In this document: piece by piece, positions 26,943-38,087 of the stretch | How the letters are laid out: every line of letters starts with the position of its first letter | Numbering within the stretch: the first letter of the stretch is position 1 | Assembly: GCF_017811755.1 (NCBI RefSeq) | Contig: NZ_JADDJF010000008.1 | Span: forward strand, 1 to 64,000 | Length of the DNA: 64,000 nucleotides | Direction: 5' to 3' | Source of the DNA: Pararhodobacter sp. SW119 | GTDB taxonomy: Bacteria; Pseudomonadota; Alphaproteobacteria; Rhodobacterales; Rhodobacteraceae | The notes under the pieces: generated by a model | What the model was told of the DNA's origin: nothing | Seen by the model: the letters and a program-made list of their open reading frames with translations, nothing else | Database searches by the model: none | Position numbers and translations under genes: made by a program

Positions 26943-27365
26943 ATGTTCAGGAAAACCGCCCTATTCGCCGCGTCCGCTGCCGCGATGACCTTCACCGGTT
27001 GGGCCGCGCAGGCGGGCGATCCTGCGGCAGGTGAAGCGCAGTGGCGGCAGTGCCGGTCGTGCCACATGATCACCGCGCCCGACGGCGAGGTTATCCAGCG
27101 CGGTGGCCGCGTCGGCCCCAACCTTCATGGGGTGATCGGGCAGCGGGCGGGGAGCGTCGATGGGTTCCGCTACAGCGAGGAACTGGCCGCGGCGGGCAAC
27201 AGCGGGCTTGTCTGGGACGAGGCGAGCTTCGTCGCCTACGTGGAGGATCCGACCGGGTTCATCCGTCAGCAGAGCGGGAACGACCGCGCGCGGTCGCCGA
27301 TGAATTTCCAGATGCGCTCGGGCGCCGAGGACATGTACGCCTACCTCGCCACCTTCTCGAACTGA
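26943..27365 (+). CDS. Class I c-type cytochrome
   Basis: Periplasmic monohaem cytochrome of 140 residues. A Sec signal covers about residues 1-24. The haem site is CRSCH at residues 37-41. The GPNLHGVIGQRAG segment is typical of cytochrome c2/c550, and the distal Met ligand is probably Met120 in RSPMNF (Met124 is an alternative). It would shuttle electrons between respiratory or photosynthetic complexes; the exact partners are unknown. The gene stands alone. Copy E of the repeated element follows 55 bases after its stop. Confidence 0.92.
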   Translation: MFRKTALFAASAAAMTFTGWAAQAGDPAAGEAQWRQCRSCHMITAPDGEVIQRGGRVGPNLHGVIGQRAGSVDGFRYSEELAAAGNSGLVWDEASFVAYVEDPTGFIRQQSGNDRARSPMNFQMRSGAEDMYAYLATFSN

Positions 27366-27419
27366 TCCGGGGCGGCGTCTGCTGGGCGTTTCGAAGGGTG
27401 GAATCGGCAGGAATTTGTG

Positions 27420-27495
27420 AAGTGTCCAAATTTGGACACTTTGCCAAGTTACTGTTATAAATGATACTTTTCTCTGCCGTTAACCACAGCGAAAC
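27420..27495 (+). repeat. Tail-to-tail palindrome element, copy E
   Basis: Plus-strand copy 55 bases after the cytochrome stop. A 22-bp palindrome (27420-27441, core GTGTCCAAATTTGGACAC, centre 27430.5) is followed by CAAGTTACTG at 27445 (14.5 bp) and TTAACCACAGCGAAAC at 27480 (49.5 bp). The trailing CTTTGAGCCA resembles CTTTGATCCA after copy D. Confidence 0.88.
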
Positions 27496-27627
27496 CTTTG
27501 AGCCAGGGTGCGAAAAGGCTGCCTGCTCGCGTGCCCTCACGCACCTTGGGCCAAGGTGCCCAAGGACCTTTCCGGTGTCTCGCGCACGGTTCAGATCCAC
27601 TGGAACGGCCTTGCGGCTTCACGGGCC

Positions 27628-28074
27628 TCAGGCGCGGGGATCGCGCAGGAAGTGGTGGCGATAGGCGGCCATGCGCGCGAATCTCAGCGTCAGGGCGCGG
27701 CGGCGGGCGGGCGCGAGCCGCATGGGGGGCGAGGGGCGAACGATCTCGGCGTCGAAATCATCGGCCAGGATCAGGCCGCTTTCGTCCGGCAGCACCTGGG
27801 TCGGAAAGTCCGCGCCGACCGCCCAGAAGAAGCGGTCGCACCACGGCAGGTAGCCCTGCCATTTCCGGTCGGCGCGGTAATCGGACAGGCAGGATTTGCA
27901 CTCCACGATCCAGATCTCTCCGCCTGGGCCCAGGGCCATGACGTCGACGCGCAGGCCGGGTTCGGGTGTCACCTCCTCCAGCGCGGCGAAGTCGAGGGCG
28001 CGCAGCGCCCGGCAGACGCCCCGGGCCAGGCGTTGGCCGGGGTTCGGCAGGATCGGTTCGACTGATCTTTCCAT
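27628..28074 (-). CDS. mmcB: MmcB family DNA repair protein
   Basis: Small PD-(D/E)XK-type nuclease of 148 residues, of the family first studied in Caulobacter as a DNA-damage gene. The catalytic pattern is visible: Asp44 in GLRVDVMAL, then Glu58 and Lys60 in IWIVECKS. The surrounding sequence EEVTPEPG and SDYRADRKWQGYLPWCDRFFWAV is the family core. The start at 28074 gives family length; the in-frame extension upstream looks random. I searched the upstream region for a GTTC-N7-GTTC LexA site and found none. The gene converges on the cytochrome gene. Confidence 0.9.
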   Translation of the reverse strand: MERSVEPILPNPGQRLARGVCRALRALDFAALEEVTPEPGLRVDVMALGPGGEIWIVECKSCLSDYRADRKWQGYLPWCDRFFWAVGADFPTQVLPDESGLILADDFDAEIVRPSPPMRLAPARRRALTLRFARMAAYRHHFLRDPRA

Positions 28075-28411
28075 CGCGCAAGCCGCCCAGAGTCGCCCGT
28101 CTCTATCAAGAGACGCGGAGCGCAGGCAACGCCCGATCCCCACCGCGTACGCGTACGCGAGAGAGTCGAGCGAGGTGGGGACCGCCAAGAACCCCACCCC
28201 GCCCGGTCCGGGTGCGCCTGGCGCGGGTGCGATACAGGATCGACCCTGCCTTTCGCGCGGCCCGGACGCTCACTGCTACGATGCGCCGCGTTATACCGTC
28301 GTTATGCGCAAGCATATTCGGTTGCGCTTCGGGTCGTCCCGCAGGTTCAGAAGTCGCTGGGCAGGGGGGTGGCGCCTGTCGCGCGCGCACACGCCCGGTT
28401 TTGCGCCGGTG
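28075..28411. other. 337-bp gap between glpK and mmcB
   Basis: Both neighbours are on the minus strand, so this holds the end of the glp transcript and the mmcB promoter. Visible structures are a 16-bp palindrome CGCGTACGCGTACGCG (28144-28159), about 70 bases before the mmcB start, and a GGTGGGG/CCCCACC hairpin with an 11-base loop (28174-28198). A further CCCCACC lies near 28137. No T-run follows and no gene is seen. Confidence 0.5.
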
Positions 28412-29899
<1,488 letters not shown>

Positions 29900-29963
29900 C
29901 GCGGTTCCCCCTGTCCGGTCCGGATTGCATTGCCGAAGTTGTCTTCAGTCGAGTTGAACGCAG

Positions 29964-29995
29964 GATGCGGGGCGGCGCAAGCACCGCCCCGCATC
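29964..29995. repeat. 12-bp-stem hairpin between glpV and glpK
   Basis: Perfect 12-bp stem from GATGCGGGGCGG and CCGCCCCGCATC with an 8-base loop. There is no T-run, so it is more likely a processing or stability hairpin in the glpV-glpK transcript than a terminator. Confidence 0.75.
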
Positions 29996-30003
29996 GGTTT
30001 CGG

Positions 30004-30033
30004 GCCGGGACCGATGGATCCATCGGTCCCGGC
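30004..30033. repeat. 30-bp perfect palindrome after glpV
   Basis: Perfect dyad of 30 bp centred on GGATCC, running from GCCGGGACCG to CGGTCCCGGC. It begins 8 bases after the glpV stop on the minus strand. With the next hairpin it forms a double barrier in the intercistronic mRNA, which would protect the 3' end of the abundant binding-protein message. Confidence 0.85.
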
Positions 30034-30041
30034 GTTGGGTA

Positions 30042-31754
30042 TCAATCCGTCCAGCGGCGGATCAGCTCGTCATAGGCGATGGTCTGCGGCTCGCCGCGTT
30101 CGTCCTCCAGCTGCGGCCAGGGGGCGCCGGGCTGGTCGAGCCAGTATTGCGCGTCCTGGGGTTCGTTCAGGCGGGGGCCGATATCGCCCTGAACGCCCGA
30201 CCGCTCCAGCCGCGCCATGACCGCTTCCTGCTGATCGCAGAGCGCGTCAAGGGCCTCTTGCGCGGTGCGCGCACCCGAGGAGGCATCGCCGATGTTCTGC
30301 CACCAGAGCTGCGCCAGACGCGGATAGTCCGGCACGTTGAAGCCGGTGTCGGTCCACTTCTCACGCTCGGGCGAGCGGTAGAACTCCACCAGGCCGCCAA
30401 GGCGCGGCGCGCGTTCGGTGAAGCTGTCGTGGTTGATCGTCGACTCACGGATGAAGGTCAGCCCGTAGTGGGACTTCGCCACATCGACCGTTTTCGAGGC
30501 GATGAACTGCGCATAGAGCCAGGCGGCCTGGGCGCGATCCACCGGCGTCGACTGCATCAACGTGGCCGAACCCACGTCCTGGTAGCCGACTTTCATCCCC
30601 TCCTGCCAGTAGACACCCGAGGGCGAGGGGGCCATGCGCCACTTCGGCGTGCCGTCCTCGTTCACCACGGGCAGGCCGTCGGCGACCATGTCGGCGGTGA
30701 AGGCCGTGTACCAGAAGATCTGCTGCGCGATGTTGCCCTGCGCCGGGACCGGCCCGGATTCAGAGAAGTTCATGCCGGCGGCGGCCGGCGGCGCGTAGTT
30801 GTTGAGCCAGTCGACGTATTTCTCGATCGAATAGACCGCCGCGGGGCTGTTGGTGGCCCCGCCGCGCGCCATGCACGACCCCACGGGACGGAAGTCCTCG
30901 TCCACGCGGATGCCCCATTCATCCACCGGCACGCCGTTGGGCAGGCCGAGGTCCGAGGCGCCGGCCATCGATAGCCAGGCATCGGTGAAGCGCCAGCCGA
31001 GCGAGGGATCGCGGCGGCCGTAGTCCATGTGGCCATAGACGGTCTGGCCGTCGATCTCGCGCCCGGTGAAGAAGGCGGCAATGTCCTCGTAGGCGGCCCA
31101 GTTCACCGGAACGCCCAGCGGATAGCCGTATTCGGATTCGAATTCGGCTTGCAGGTCGGGGTCGTCGAACCAGTCGGCGCGGAACCAATAGAGGTTGGCG
31201 AACTGCTGGACGGGCAACTGATAAAGCTTGCCGTCCGGCCCGGTGGCCGAGTCGAGGCCGATGAAGTCGTCGAGATCGAGGTTCGGGTTGGTGACCTCGG
31301 CGCCATCGCCCTCCATCCAGTCGGTCAGGTTGCGCACCTGCTGGTAGCGCCAGTGCGTGCCGATCAGGTCGGCATCGTTGATGTACATGTCGAAGACGTT
31401 CTCGCCGGTCTGCATCTGGGTCTGCAGCCGTTCGACCACGTCGCCTTCGCTGATCAGCGTGTGGGTGACGTTGATCCCGGTGATCGCCGTGAAGGCGGGC
31501 GCCAGGACGCGCGATTCCCACTCGTGCGTGGTGATCGTTTCCGACACCACGTTGATCGACATGCCGCGGTAGGGTTCGGCCGTGTCGATGAACCACCGCA
31601 TCTCGGATTCCTGTTCCTCGCGGGTCAGGGCCGACATGTCGTTGACATGTTCATCGAGGAACGCGCGCGCGGCGTCCATGTCGGCGAATGCCGGCACCCC
31701 CGTGACCGTCAGCGCCAGAGCCAGCGCGGTTGAGCTTTTCAATAGTCGGTTCAT
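30042..31754 (-). CDS. glpV: Glycerol ABC transporter substrate-binding protein
   Basis: Periplasmic binding protein of 570 residues for the glycerol importer. The N-terminal Sec signal is MNRLLKSSTALALALTVTGVPAFA. The body is an extracellular solute-binding fold of family 1 with the long inserts typical of GlpV, including the segments INVTHTLISEGDVVERLQTQ and GKLYQLPVQQFANLYWFR. GGAGG lies upstream. It sits downstream of glpSTPQU and upstream of glpK, the order known from the rhizobial glycerol operon. The strong palindrome just after its stop probably raises its mRNA level above that of the membrane subunits. Confidence 0.94.
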   Translation of the reverse strand: MNRLLKSSTALALALTVTGVPAFADMDAARAFLDEHVNDMSALTREEQESEMRWFIDTAEPYRGMSINVVSETITTHEWESRVLAPAFTAITGINVTHTLISEGDVVERLQTQMQTGENVFDMYINDADLIGTHWRYQQVRNLTDWMEGDGAEVTNPNLDLDDFIGLDSATGPDGKLYQLPVQQFANLYWFRADWFDDPDLQAEFESEYGYPLGVPVNWAAYEDIAAFFTGREIDGQTVYGHMDYGRRDPSLGWRFTDAWLSMAGASDLGLPNGVPVDEWGIRVDEDFRPVGSCMARGGATNSPAAVYSIEKYVDWLNNYAPPAAAGMNFSESGPVPAQGNIAQQIFWYTAFTADMVADGLPVVNEDGTPKWRMAPSPSGVYWQEGMKVGYQDVGSATLMQSTPVDRAQAAWLYAQFIASKTVDVAKSHYGLTFIRESTINHDSFTERAPRLGGLVEFYRSPEREKWTDTGFNVPDYPRLAQLWWQNIGDASSGARTAQEALDALCDQQEAVMARLERSGVQGDIGPRLNEPQDAQYWLDQPGAPWPQLEDERGEPQTIAYDELIRRWTD

Positions 31755-31843
31755 GTAATTTCCTCCCATGGATAGAACCGTTTCAGTTCTGCGTGTCCGC
31801 GCGTCGGGTTTTTCCCGGCGTCCGGACCCGCGCATCTGCGCCT

Positions 31844-32122
31844 TCAGACCCAGCGGAAGACCGCTGCGGCGTAGATCGCGCAAATTCCGAGTGCCCACCA
31901 TTGCGGCAGGTCCGTCAGCCCCAGCCAGGCGGCGTTGACGAAGGCCGAGCCGAGCAGCGTGATGAAGAGCCGATCGCCGCGCGTCGTCTCGATCATCAGC
32001 ACCCCGCGCCGGGGCGTTTCCGGGTAGCGGATGCCGAGGATGGTGAAGAGGATCAGCAGGCTGGCGATCACCGCGAAGAAGATCGCGGTCGGTACGGTCC
32101 AGGCCATCCATTCCAGGTTCAT
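31844..32122 (-). CDS. glpU: Small membrane protein of the glycerol ABC operon (DUF2160)
   Basis: A 92-residue protein with three hydrophobic helices (TAIFFAVIASLLILFTILGI, RLFITLLGSAFVNAAWLGL and ALGICAIYAAAVFRW). It matches the DUF2160 family, found between glpQ and glpV in rhizobial glycerol operons and called glpU. Its biochemical role is unknown; an accessory function in the importer is inferred from constant linkage. Confidence 0.9.
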   Translation of the reverse strand: MNLEWMAWTVPTAIFFAVIASLLILFTILGIRYPETPRRGVLMIETTRGDRLFITLLGSAFVNAAWLGLTDLPQWWALGICAIYAAAVFRWV

Positions 32123-32143
32123 TGCGTCCCTCCCTGATCGATC

Positions 32144-32997
32144 TCAGACGCGGCCCAGGGCGAAGCCCTTGGCGATGTAGTTGCGGACGAAGTAGATCAC
32201 CAGCGCGCCGGGGATGATGGTCAGCACCCCCGCCGCCGCCAGCACCCCCCAGTCCAGCCCCGAGGCCGAGACCGTGCGCGTCATGATCGAGGCGATGGGT
32301 TGCGCGTTCACCGCCGTCAGCGTGCGCGACAGCAAAAGCTCGACCCAGGAGAACATGAAGCAGAAGAAGGCCGCGACCCCGATCCCGCTGGCGATCAGCG
32401 GCATAAAGATCTTGACGAAGAAATGCGGGAAGGAATAGCCGTCGATATAGGCGGTCTCGTCGATTTCCTTCGGCACGCCGCGCATGAAACCCTCCAGGAT
32501 CCAGACCGCCAGCGGCACGTTGAAAAGCGTATGCGCCAGCGCCACCGCCAGATGCGTGTCGAACAGCCCGACCGAGGAATAGAGCTGGAAGAAGGGCAGG
32601 GCGAAGACCGCGGGCGGCGCCATGCGGTTGGTCAGAAGCCAGAAGAACAGGTGCTTGTCGCCCAGGAACCGGTAGCGGCTGAAGGCATAGGCCGCGGGCA
32701 GCGCGACGGCGAGCGACAGCAGCGTGTTGATCACCACATAGGTGATCGAGTTGACGTAACCCATGTACCAGGACGCGTCGGTGAGGATAACGCGGTAGTT
32801 GTCCAGCGTCGGGTTCTGCGGCCAGAGGGTGAAGACCCCGGTGATCTCTCGGTTGGTCTGCAGGCTCATCTTCACCAGCCAGTAGATCGGCACCAGCATG
32901 AAGATCAGGTAGAGCACCATCACCAGCGTACCAAGGCGCACCTTGGGCAGGCTGAAGGTCCGGGCGGCGGGGCGGAGGGTTTCGCTTGTCGTCGCCA

Positions 32998-32998
<1 letters not shown>
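32144..32998 (-). CDS. glpQ: Glycerol ABC transporter permease
   Basis: Second permease of the glycerol importer, 284 residues with six hydrophobic helices of the carbohydrate MalG-like type. The cytoplasmic EAA loop, which docks the ATPases, is VPKEIDETAYIDGYSFPHFF. Start and stop overlap its neighbour by four bases (ATGA with glpP). It pairs with GlpP to form the membrane channel. Confidence 0.93.
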
Positions 32999-33869
<871 letters not shown>

Positions 33870-33870
<1 letters not shown>

Positions 33871-34976
33871 CAGACGGCCTCTTTCTGAGAGGTTACGACG
33901 CTGTGCTGCGGGGTCACGCGCCAGTCGTCCACGTAGACGCCGACCCGCGCGGGATCGAACTTCAGCCGGTGGGCATCGGCCGGAATGGGCGTCTCCTCGG
34001 GCAGGATCGCGTTGATCGGCTGGCCGGCGAATTCGGCGCGCAGGATCTGGTGGCGTCCCACGTCCTCGATCCGGCGGATGGTGACGGGCAGGCCTTCGTC
34101 CCCGGTGGCGAGCGAGACGAACTCTGGCCGCACGCCGATCTGGACGCGGCCGGAAAGTGGCGCGTACCGGGCGCCAAGCGGGACCGCGTGACCCGCGCAG
34201 GTCGCCATGTCGCCCGATACCTCGGCCTCGAGCAGGTTCATGCCGGGCGAGCCGATGAAATAGCCGACGAAGGTGTGCTCCGGCCGCTCGAACAGTTCGG
34301 TCGGCGTGCCCAGTTGCACGACGCGGCCGTCGTGCATCACCACCACCCGGTCGGCGAAGGTCAGCGCCTCGGTCTGGTCGTGGGTGACGTAGATCATCGT
34401 ATGGCCGAATTCGTTGTGCAGCGCCTTGAGCTGGGTGCGCAACTCCCACTTCATGTGCGGGTCGATGACGGTCAGGGGTTCGTCGAACAGGATCGCGTTC
34501 ACGTCCTCGCGCACCATGCCGCGGCCCAGGCTGATCTTCTGCTTGGCGTCTGCCGTCAGGCCGCTGGCCTTTCGCCGCAGCACGTCCTCCATGCCGATCA
34601 TTTCGGCGATCTTCTGGACGCGCTGCGCCACGTAGGTCGCGTCCATGCCGCGGTTGCGCAGCGGGAAGGCCAGGTTGTCGTGGACGGTCATCGTGTCGTA
34701 GACGACCGGAAACTGGAACACCTGCGCGATGTTGCGGCCGACCGTGTCCTTCTGGGTCACGTCCTCGTCGCCGAAGAGGATGCGCCCGCGCGAGGGCTTC
34801 AACAGGCCCGAGATGATGTTCAGCAGCGTCGTCTTTCCGCAACCCGAGGCGCCGAGCAGCGCGTAGGCCTCGCCATCGTTCCAGACATGGTCAAGCTGCT
34901 TGAGCGCGTAATCCTCTTCGCCCTGCGGTCTGGGCAGGTAGGAATGCGCGAGGTTTTCAAGCGTGATCCGGGCCAT
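33870..34976 (-). CDS. glpT: Glycerol ABC transporter ATP-binding protein with degenerate signature
   Basis: ATPase subunit of 368 residues. Walker A GASGCGKT is at residues 42-49, the Q-loop in VFQFPVVYD, Walker B AILFDE at 161-166 and the switch His199 in YVTHDQTEAL, so its own ATP-holding motifs are intact. The LSGGQ signature is missing: LTADA at 140-144 stands in its place. The C-terminal third is the regulatory OB-fold-like TOBE domain. It complements GlpS, which has LSGGQ but lacks the switch His, so each site in a GlpS/GlpT dimer would be different. The start precedes a 12-base gap to glpS. Confidence 0.94.
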
Positions 34977-34988
34977 ATCCCCTCCCTC

Positions 34989-36077
34989 TCAGGCGGCGCG
35001 CGCGAAGGTCGCGGGCGCCACGAGTTCGCCGCTCTCGGCAAAGACATAGACATGCGCGGCATCCAGCCAGACCTTGATTGGCGCGCCGTAGCGCAGATCC
35101 TGCACGCCGTGCACCAGCCCGACCCATCGGTCGGCCCCGTGATCGAGGTGCAGAAAGGTCTCGGCGCCGGTAATCTCGGTGACGCGCAGGCGGCAATCGA
35201 ATTGCAGTTGGTCCTCCGCCGTCGGCTGAAGATGCAGGTGGTCGGGGCGGAACCCGGCGGTATAGGCGCCATCGGCCAGCCCGGCGAGTGCGCCGCCGGC
35301 CGGTGCCGACTGTCCTTCGCCAAAGTTGATCCGATCGCCGGCCTTTACCACGCGGGTAAAGTTCATCGGCGGGTTCGAGAAGACGCGCGCCGTGATCGTG
35401 TCGCAGGGCTGGCGATAGACCTGCGGCGTCGGGCCCAGCTGGGTGATCCGCCCCTCCCACAGGGTCGCGGTGTTGCCGCCCAGAAGCAGCGCCTCCTCGG
35501 GCTCGGTCGTCGCATAGACGAAGATCGCACCCGATTCCTCGAAGATGCGCGGGATCTCGGCACGCAATTCCTCGCGCAGCTTGTAGTCGAGGTTCGCCAG
35601 CGGCTCGTCCAGCAGCACCAGCCCCGCATCCTTGACCAGCGCCCGTGCCAGCGCGCAGCGCTGCTGCTGGCCGCCCGACAGTTCCAACGGCTTGCGCTCC
35701 AGCATTGGGGTCATCTTCATCAACTCGGCGGTTTCGCGCACCCGCCGGTCGACCTCGGACCGGTCGAGGCGCATCAGCCGCAGGGGCGAGGCGATGTTGT
35801 CGTAGACGCTCATCGACGGGTAGTTGATGAACTGCTGGTAGACCATCGCCACCTTGCGGTCCTGCACCCGCATGCCGGTGACATCGCGTCCCTCCCACAG
35901 GATTCGGCCGGTCGCCGGCGCATCGAGCCCGGCCATCAGCCGCATGAGCGAGGTCTTGCCCGACAGCGTCGGACCCAGAAGCACGTTCATCGTGCCGCGT
36001 TCAAGCGTCAGGTCCGTGCGGTGGATATGAACCAGCCCGTCGACCCGCTTCGAGACGCCATCCAGTACAAGTGACAT
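34989..36077 (-). CDS. glpS: Glycerol ABC transporter ATP-binding protein lacking the switch histidine
   Basis: ATPase subunit of 362 residues. Walker A is GPTLSGKT at residues 35-42, which lacks the usual fourth-position Gly or Cys. The Q-loop is in VYQQFINYP, the canonical signature LSGGQ at 133-137 and Walker B LVLLDE at 153-158. The switch His is replaced by Thr191 in YATTEPEEAL. The C-terminal TOBE domain is present. It is the first transporter gene of the operon after glpD. With GlpT it would form one consensus and one degenerate ATP site. Confidence 0.94.
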   Translation of the reverse strand: MSLVLDGVSKRVDGLVHIHRTDLTLERGTMNVLLGPTLSGKTSLMRLMAGLDAPATGRILWEGRDVTGMRVQDRKVAMVYQQFINYPSMSVYDNIASPLRLMRLDRSEVDRRVRETAELMKMTPMLERKPLELSGGQQQRCALARALVKDAGLVLLDEPLANLDYKLREELRAEIPRIFEESGAIFVYATTEPEEALLLGGNTATLWEGRITQLGPTPQVYRQPCDTITARVFSNPPMNFTRVVKAGDRINFGEGQSAPAGGALAGLADGAYTAGFRPDHLHLQPTAEDQLQFDCRLRVTEITGAETFLHLDHGADRWVGLVHGVQDLRYGAPIKVWLDAAHVYVFAESGELVAPATFARAA

Positions 36078-36102
36078 TTCCCCCCCTCTCGTCGTCCCGG
36101 CC

Positions 36103-37710
36103 CTACTCGGCGGCCTGGCCCTGCCTCAGGGCGTGTTCGCGCATCCACGCCTCAAGTGTGTCGATCTGCGCCGCCGTCATGCGCAGGCCCAGCTTGCTGC
36201 GTCGCCATAGCACATCTTCCGCGGTGCGGGCGTATTCCCGGCGCATCAGCCAGGTCACCTCGACCTCGGTGAGCGTCTCGCCGAAGTCCCGGCCCAGATC
36301 GGCTGCCTCTTGCGCCGTACCCAGAATCTCGCGCGCCTCGGTCCCGTAGGCCCGCACCAGCCGCCGCGCCCAGTAGTCGGTCAGGAAAGGAAAGTCCGCC
36401 CGCAACCCGGCGGCCATGTCGGGCGCCCCGTCGACCGAAAAATCCCCCCCCGGCAGCGGCACGCCCGCCGTCCAGTCGCCTTTGGTCACGCTCAGGACGC
36501 TCCCGATCTTGGCCATCGCGCTTTCGGCCAGGCGGCGGTATGTCGTGATCTTGCCGCCGAAGACGTTGAGCACGGGCGCCCCGGCTGACCGGTCGATCTT
36601 CAGCGTGTAGTCGCGCGTCGCCGCCGTCGCCGAACTCGCCCCCTCGTCGTAAAGCGGGCGCACGCCGGAATAGGTCCAGACCACATCCTCGGGCGTTACC
36701 GGCCGCGCGAAATAGCGGCTGGCGAAATCGCACAGGTAGTCGCGCTCGGCCTCGGTGCAGACGGGCGGCTGCGACGGGTCGGCGTGTTCGGCATCGGTGG
36801 TGCCGATCAGGGTGAAGTCCTGCTCATACGGGATTGCGAAGATGATGCGCCCGTCGGTGCCCTGGAAGAAATAGCACTTGTCGTGGTCGTAAAGCCGCCG
36901 CGTGACGATGTGGCTGCCACGCACCAGGCGCACGCTTTCGCGACTGTTGAGCCGCAACTTGCCGTGGATCACGTCGCCCACCCAAGGCCCGGCGGCATTG
37001 ACCAGCATCCTGGCGCGCAGCACCTGCGTTTCGCCCCCGGACCGCACGCGCACCGCCCAGACCCCGTCCTCGACCTGGGCCGAGACGACCTCGGCATGGG
37101 TCAGGATGCGGGCACCGCGCGCGGCGGCGTCGCGGGCGTTCAGTACCACCAGCCGCGAATCCTCGACCCAGCAGTCCGAGTATTCGTAGGCGGTTTCGAA
37201 CCGCGGCTGCAGCGGCGCGCCCTCCGGCGTGTCCTTGAGCGACAGCGCGCGCGTTCCCGGCAGGATCTTCCGCCCGCCAAGATGATCGTAGAGGAACAGC
37301 CCGAGCCGGATCAGCCAGGCCGGCCTGCGCCCCCGCATCCACGGCATCACCACGCCCAGCAGCTTCGAGGTCGGCGTGTCGCTCTCGAATCGCATGTCGC
37401 GATGGTAGGGCAGCACGAATCGCATCGGCCAACTGATATGCGGCATGGCGCGCAGCAGCGTCTCGCGCTCGATCAGCGCCTCGCGGACAAGTCGGATCTC
37501 GAAATACTCCAGGTAGCGCAGCCCGCCGTGGAACAGCTTGGTCGACGCCGAGGAGGTCGCCCCGGCCAGATCGCCACGCTCGGCCAAAACCACCGAAAGG
37601 CCGCGCCCGGCGGCGTCGCGCGCGATCCCGCAGCCGTTGATCCCGCCGCCGATGATCAGCAGATCGGACGGGTCCGGCTTCGGCGCGCGGCTGTCGGCTT
37701 GATGCGGCAC
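36103..37710 (-). CDS. glpD: Glycerol-3-phosphate dehydrogenase, aerobic
   Basis: Membrane-associated flavoenzyme that oxidises glycerol 3-phosphate to dihydroxyacetone phosphate and feeds electrons to quinone. A GTG start at 37710, preceded by GGGAGGGG, gives 535 residues. The FAD-binding motif IIGGGINGCGIARDAAGRGL is at about residues 18-37, with TSSASTKLFHGGLRYLE next and the C-terminal helical domain to the end. It leads the glycerol operon, and the 378-base region upstream contains repeated operator-like sequences. No glpR gene is in the window. Confidence 0.94.
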   Translation of the reverse strand: MPHQADSRAPKPDPSDLLIIGGGINGCGIARDAAGRGLSVVLAERGDLAGATSSASTKLFHGGLRYLEYFEIRLVREALIERETLLRAMPHISWPMRFVLPYHRDMRFESDTPTSKLLGVVMPWMRGRRPAWLIRLGLFLYDHLGGRKILPGTRALSLKDTPEGAPLQPRFETAYEYSDCWVEDSRLVVLNARDAAARGARILTHAEVVSAQVEDGVWAVRVRSGGETQVLRARMLVNAAGPWVGDVIHGKLRLNSRESVRLVRGSHIVTRRLYDHDKCYFFQGTDGRIIFAIPYEQDFTLIGTTDAEHADPSQPPVCTEAERDYLCDFASRYFARPVTPEDVVWTYSGVRPLYDEGASSATAATRDYTLKIDRSAGAPVLNVFGGKITTYRRLAESAMAKIGSVLSVTKGDWTAGVPLPGGDFSVDGAPDMAAGLRADFPFLTDYWARRLVRAYGTEAREILGTAQEAADLGRDFGETLTEVEVTWLMRREYARTAEDVLWRRSKLGLRMTAAQIDTLEAWMREHALRQGQAAE

Positions 37711-38087
37711 ATCCCCTCCCGGACCTGCTTGCTCATTACGAAATAAGAAAACACATGAACAAAGTTCGCGCAAACACAAACGCGTTTTGTGCGCTGAATG
37801 TTCGATTTATGCCAAAACGAAAGTGGATCGCTATGCGTTGACGCGATTTTTTCACACGTCGTGATCGCAAGAAAAAAATGCGACGGCAAAACGAAAATCC
37901 GGCGTCTGACCCCGCGATGGGTTTGCGCTTCTGTTCCGCCGATCCGTTGGCAAATATCGGATTCAACGATTCGCGCGCCGCACCTTCTGGTCCTCGAATA
38001 CTCCCATCGCGGCCCGCATTGACTTCCCCGGCGCCGCGAACCAGCGTGGCGACAGCGCCCCTTAACGACCTGCCGGAGACCCAAGCC
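37711..38087. promoter_or_regulatory. glpD promoter/operator region
   Basis: This gap of 377 bases separates glpD (-) from an amidohydrolase (+) and is the most AT-rich stretch nearby. CAAAACGAAA occurs twice in direct orientation at 37813 and 37887, 74 bp apart, close to seven helical turns. ATGTTCGAT at 37798-37806 equals a half-site of the E. coli GlpR operator, and GAAC-AAA-GTTC occurs near 37757. These are good candidates for a DeoR-family GlpR repressor. Binding is inferred. Confidence 0.55.

Noticed and set aside
33903-36074. 723-codon plus-strand frame opposite glpT and glpS
   Set aside because: It is antisense to two ATPase genes with complete motifs and has shadow composition.
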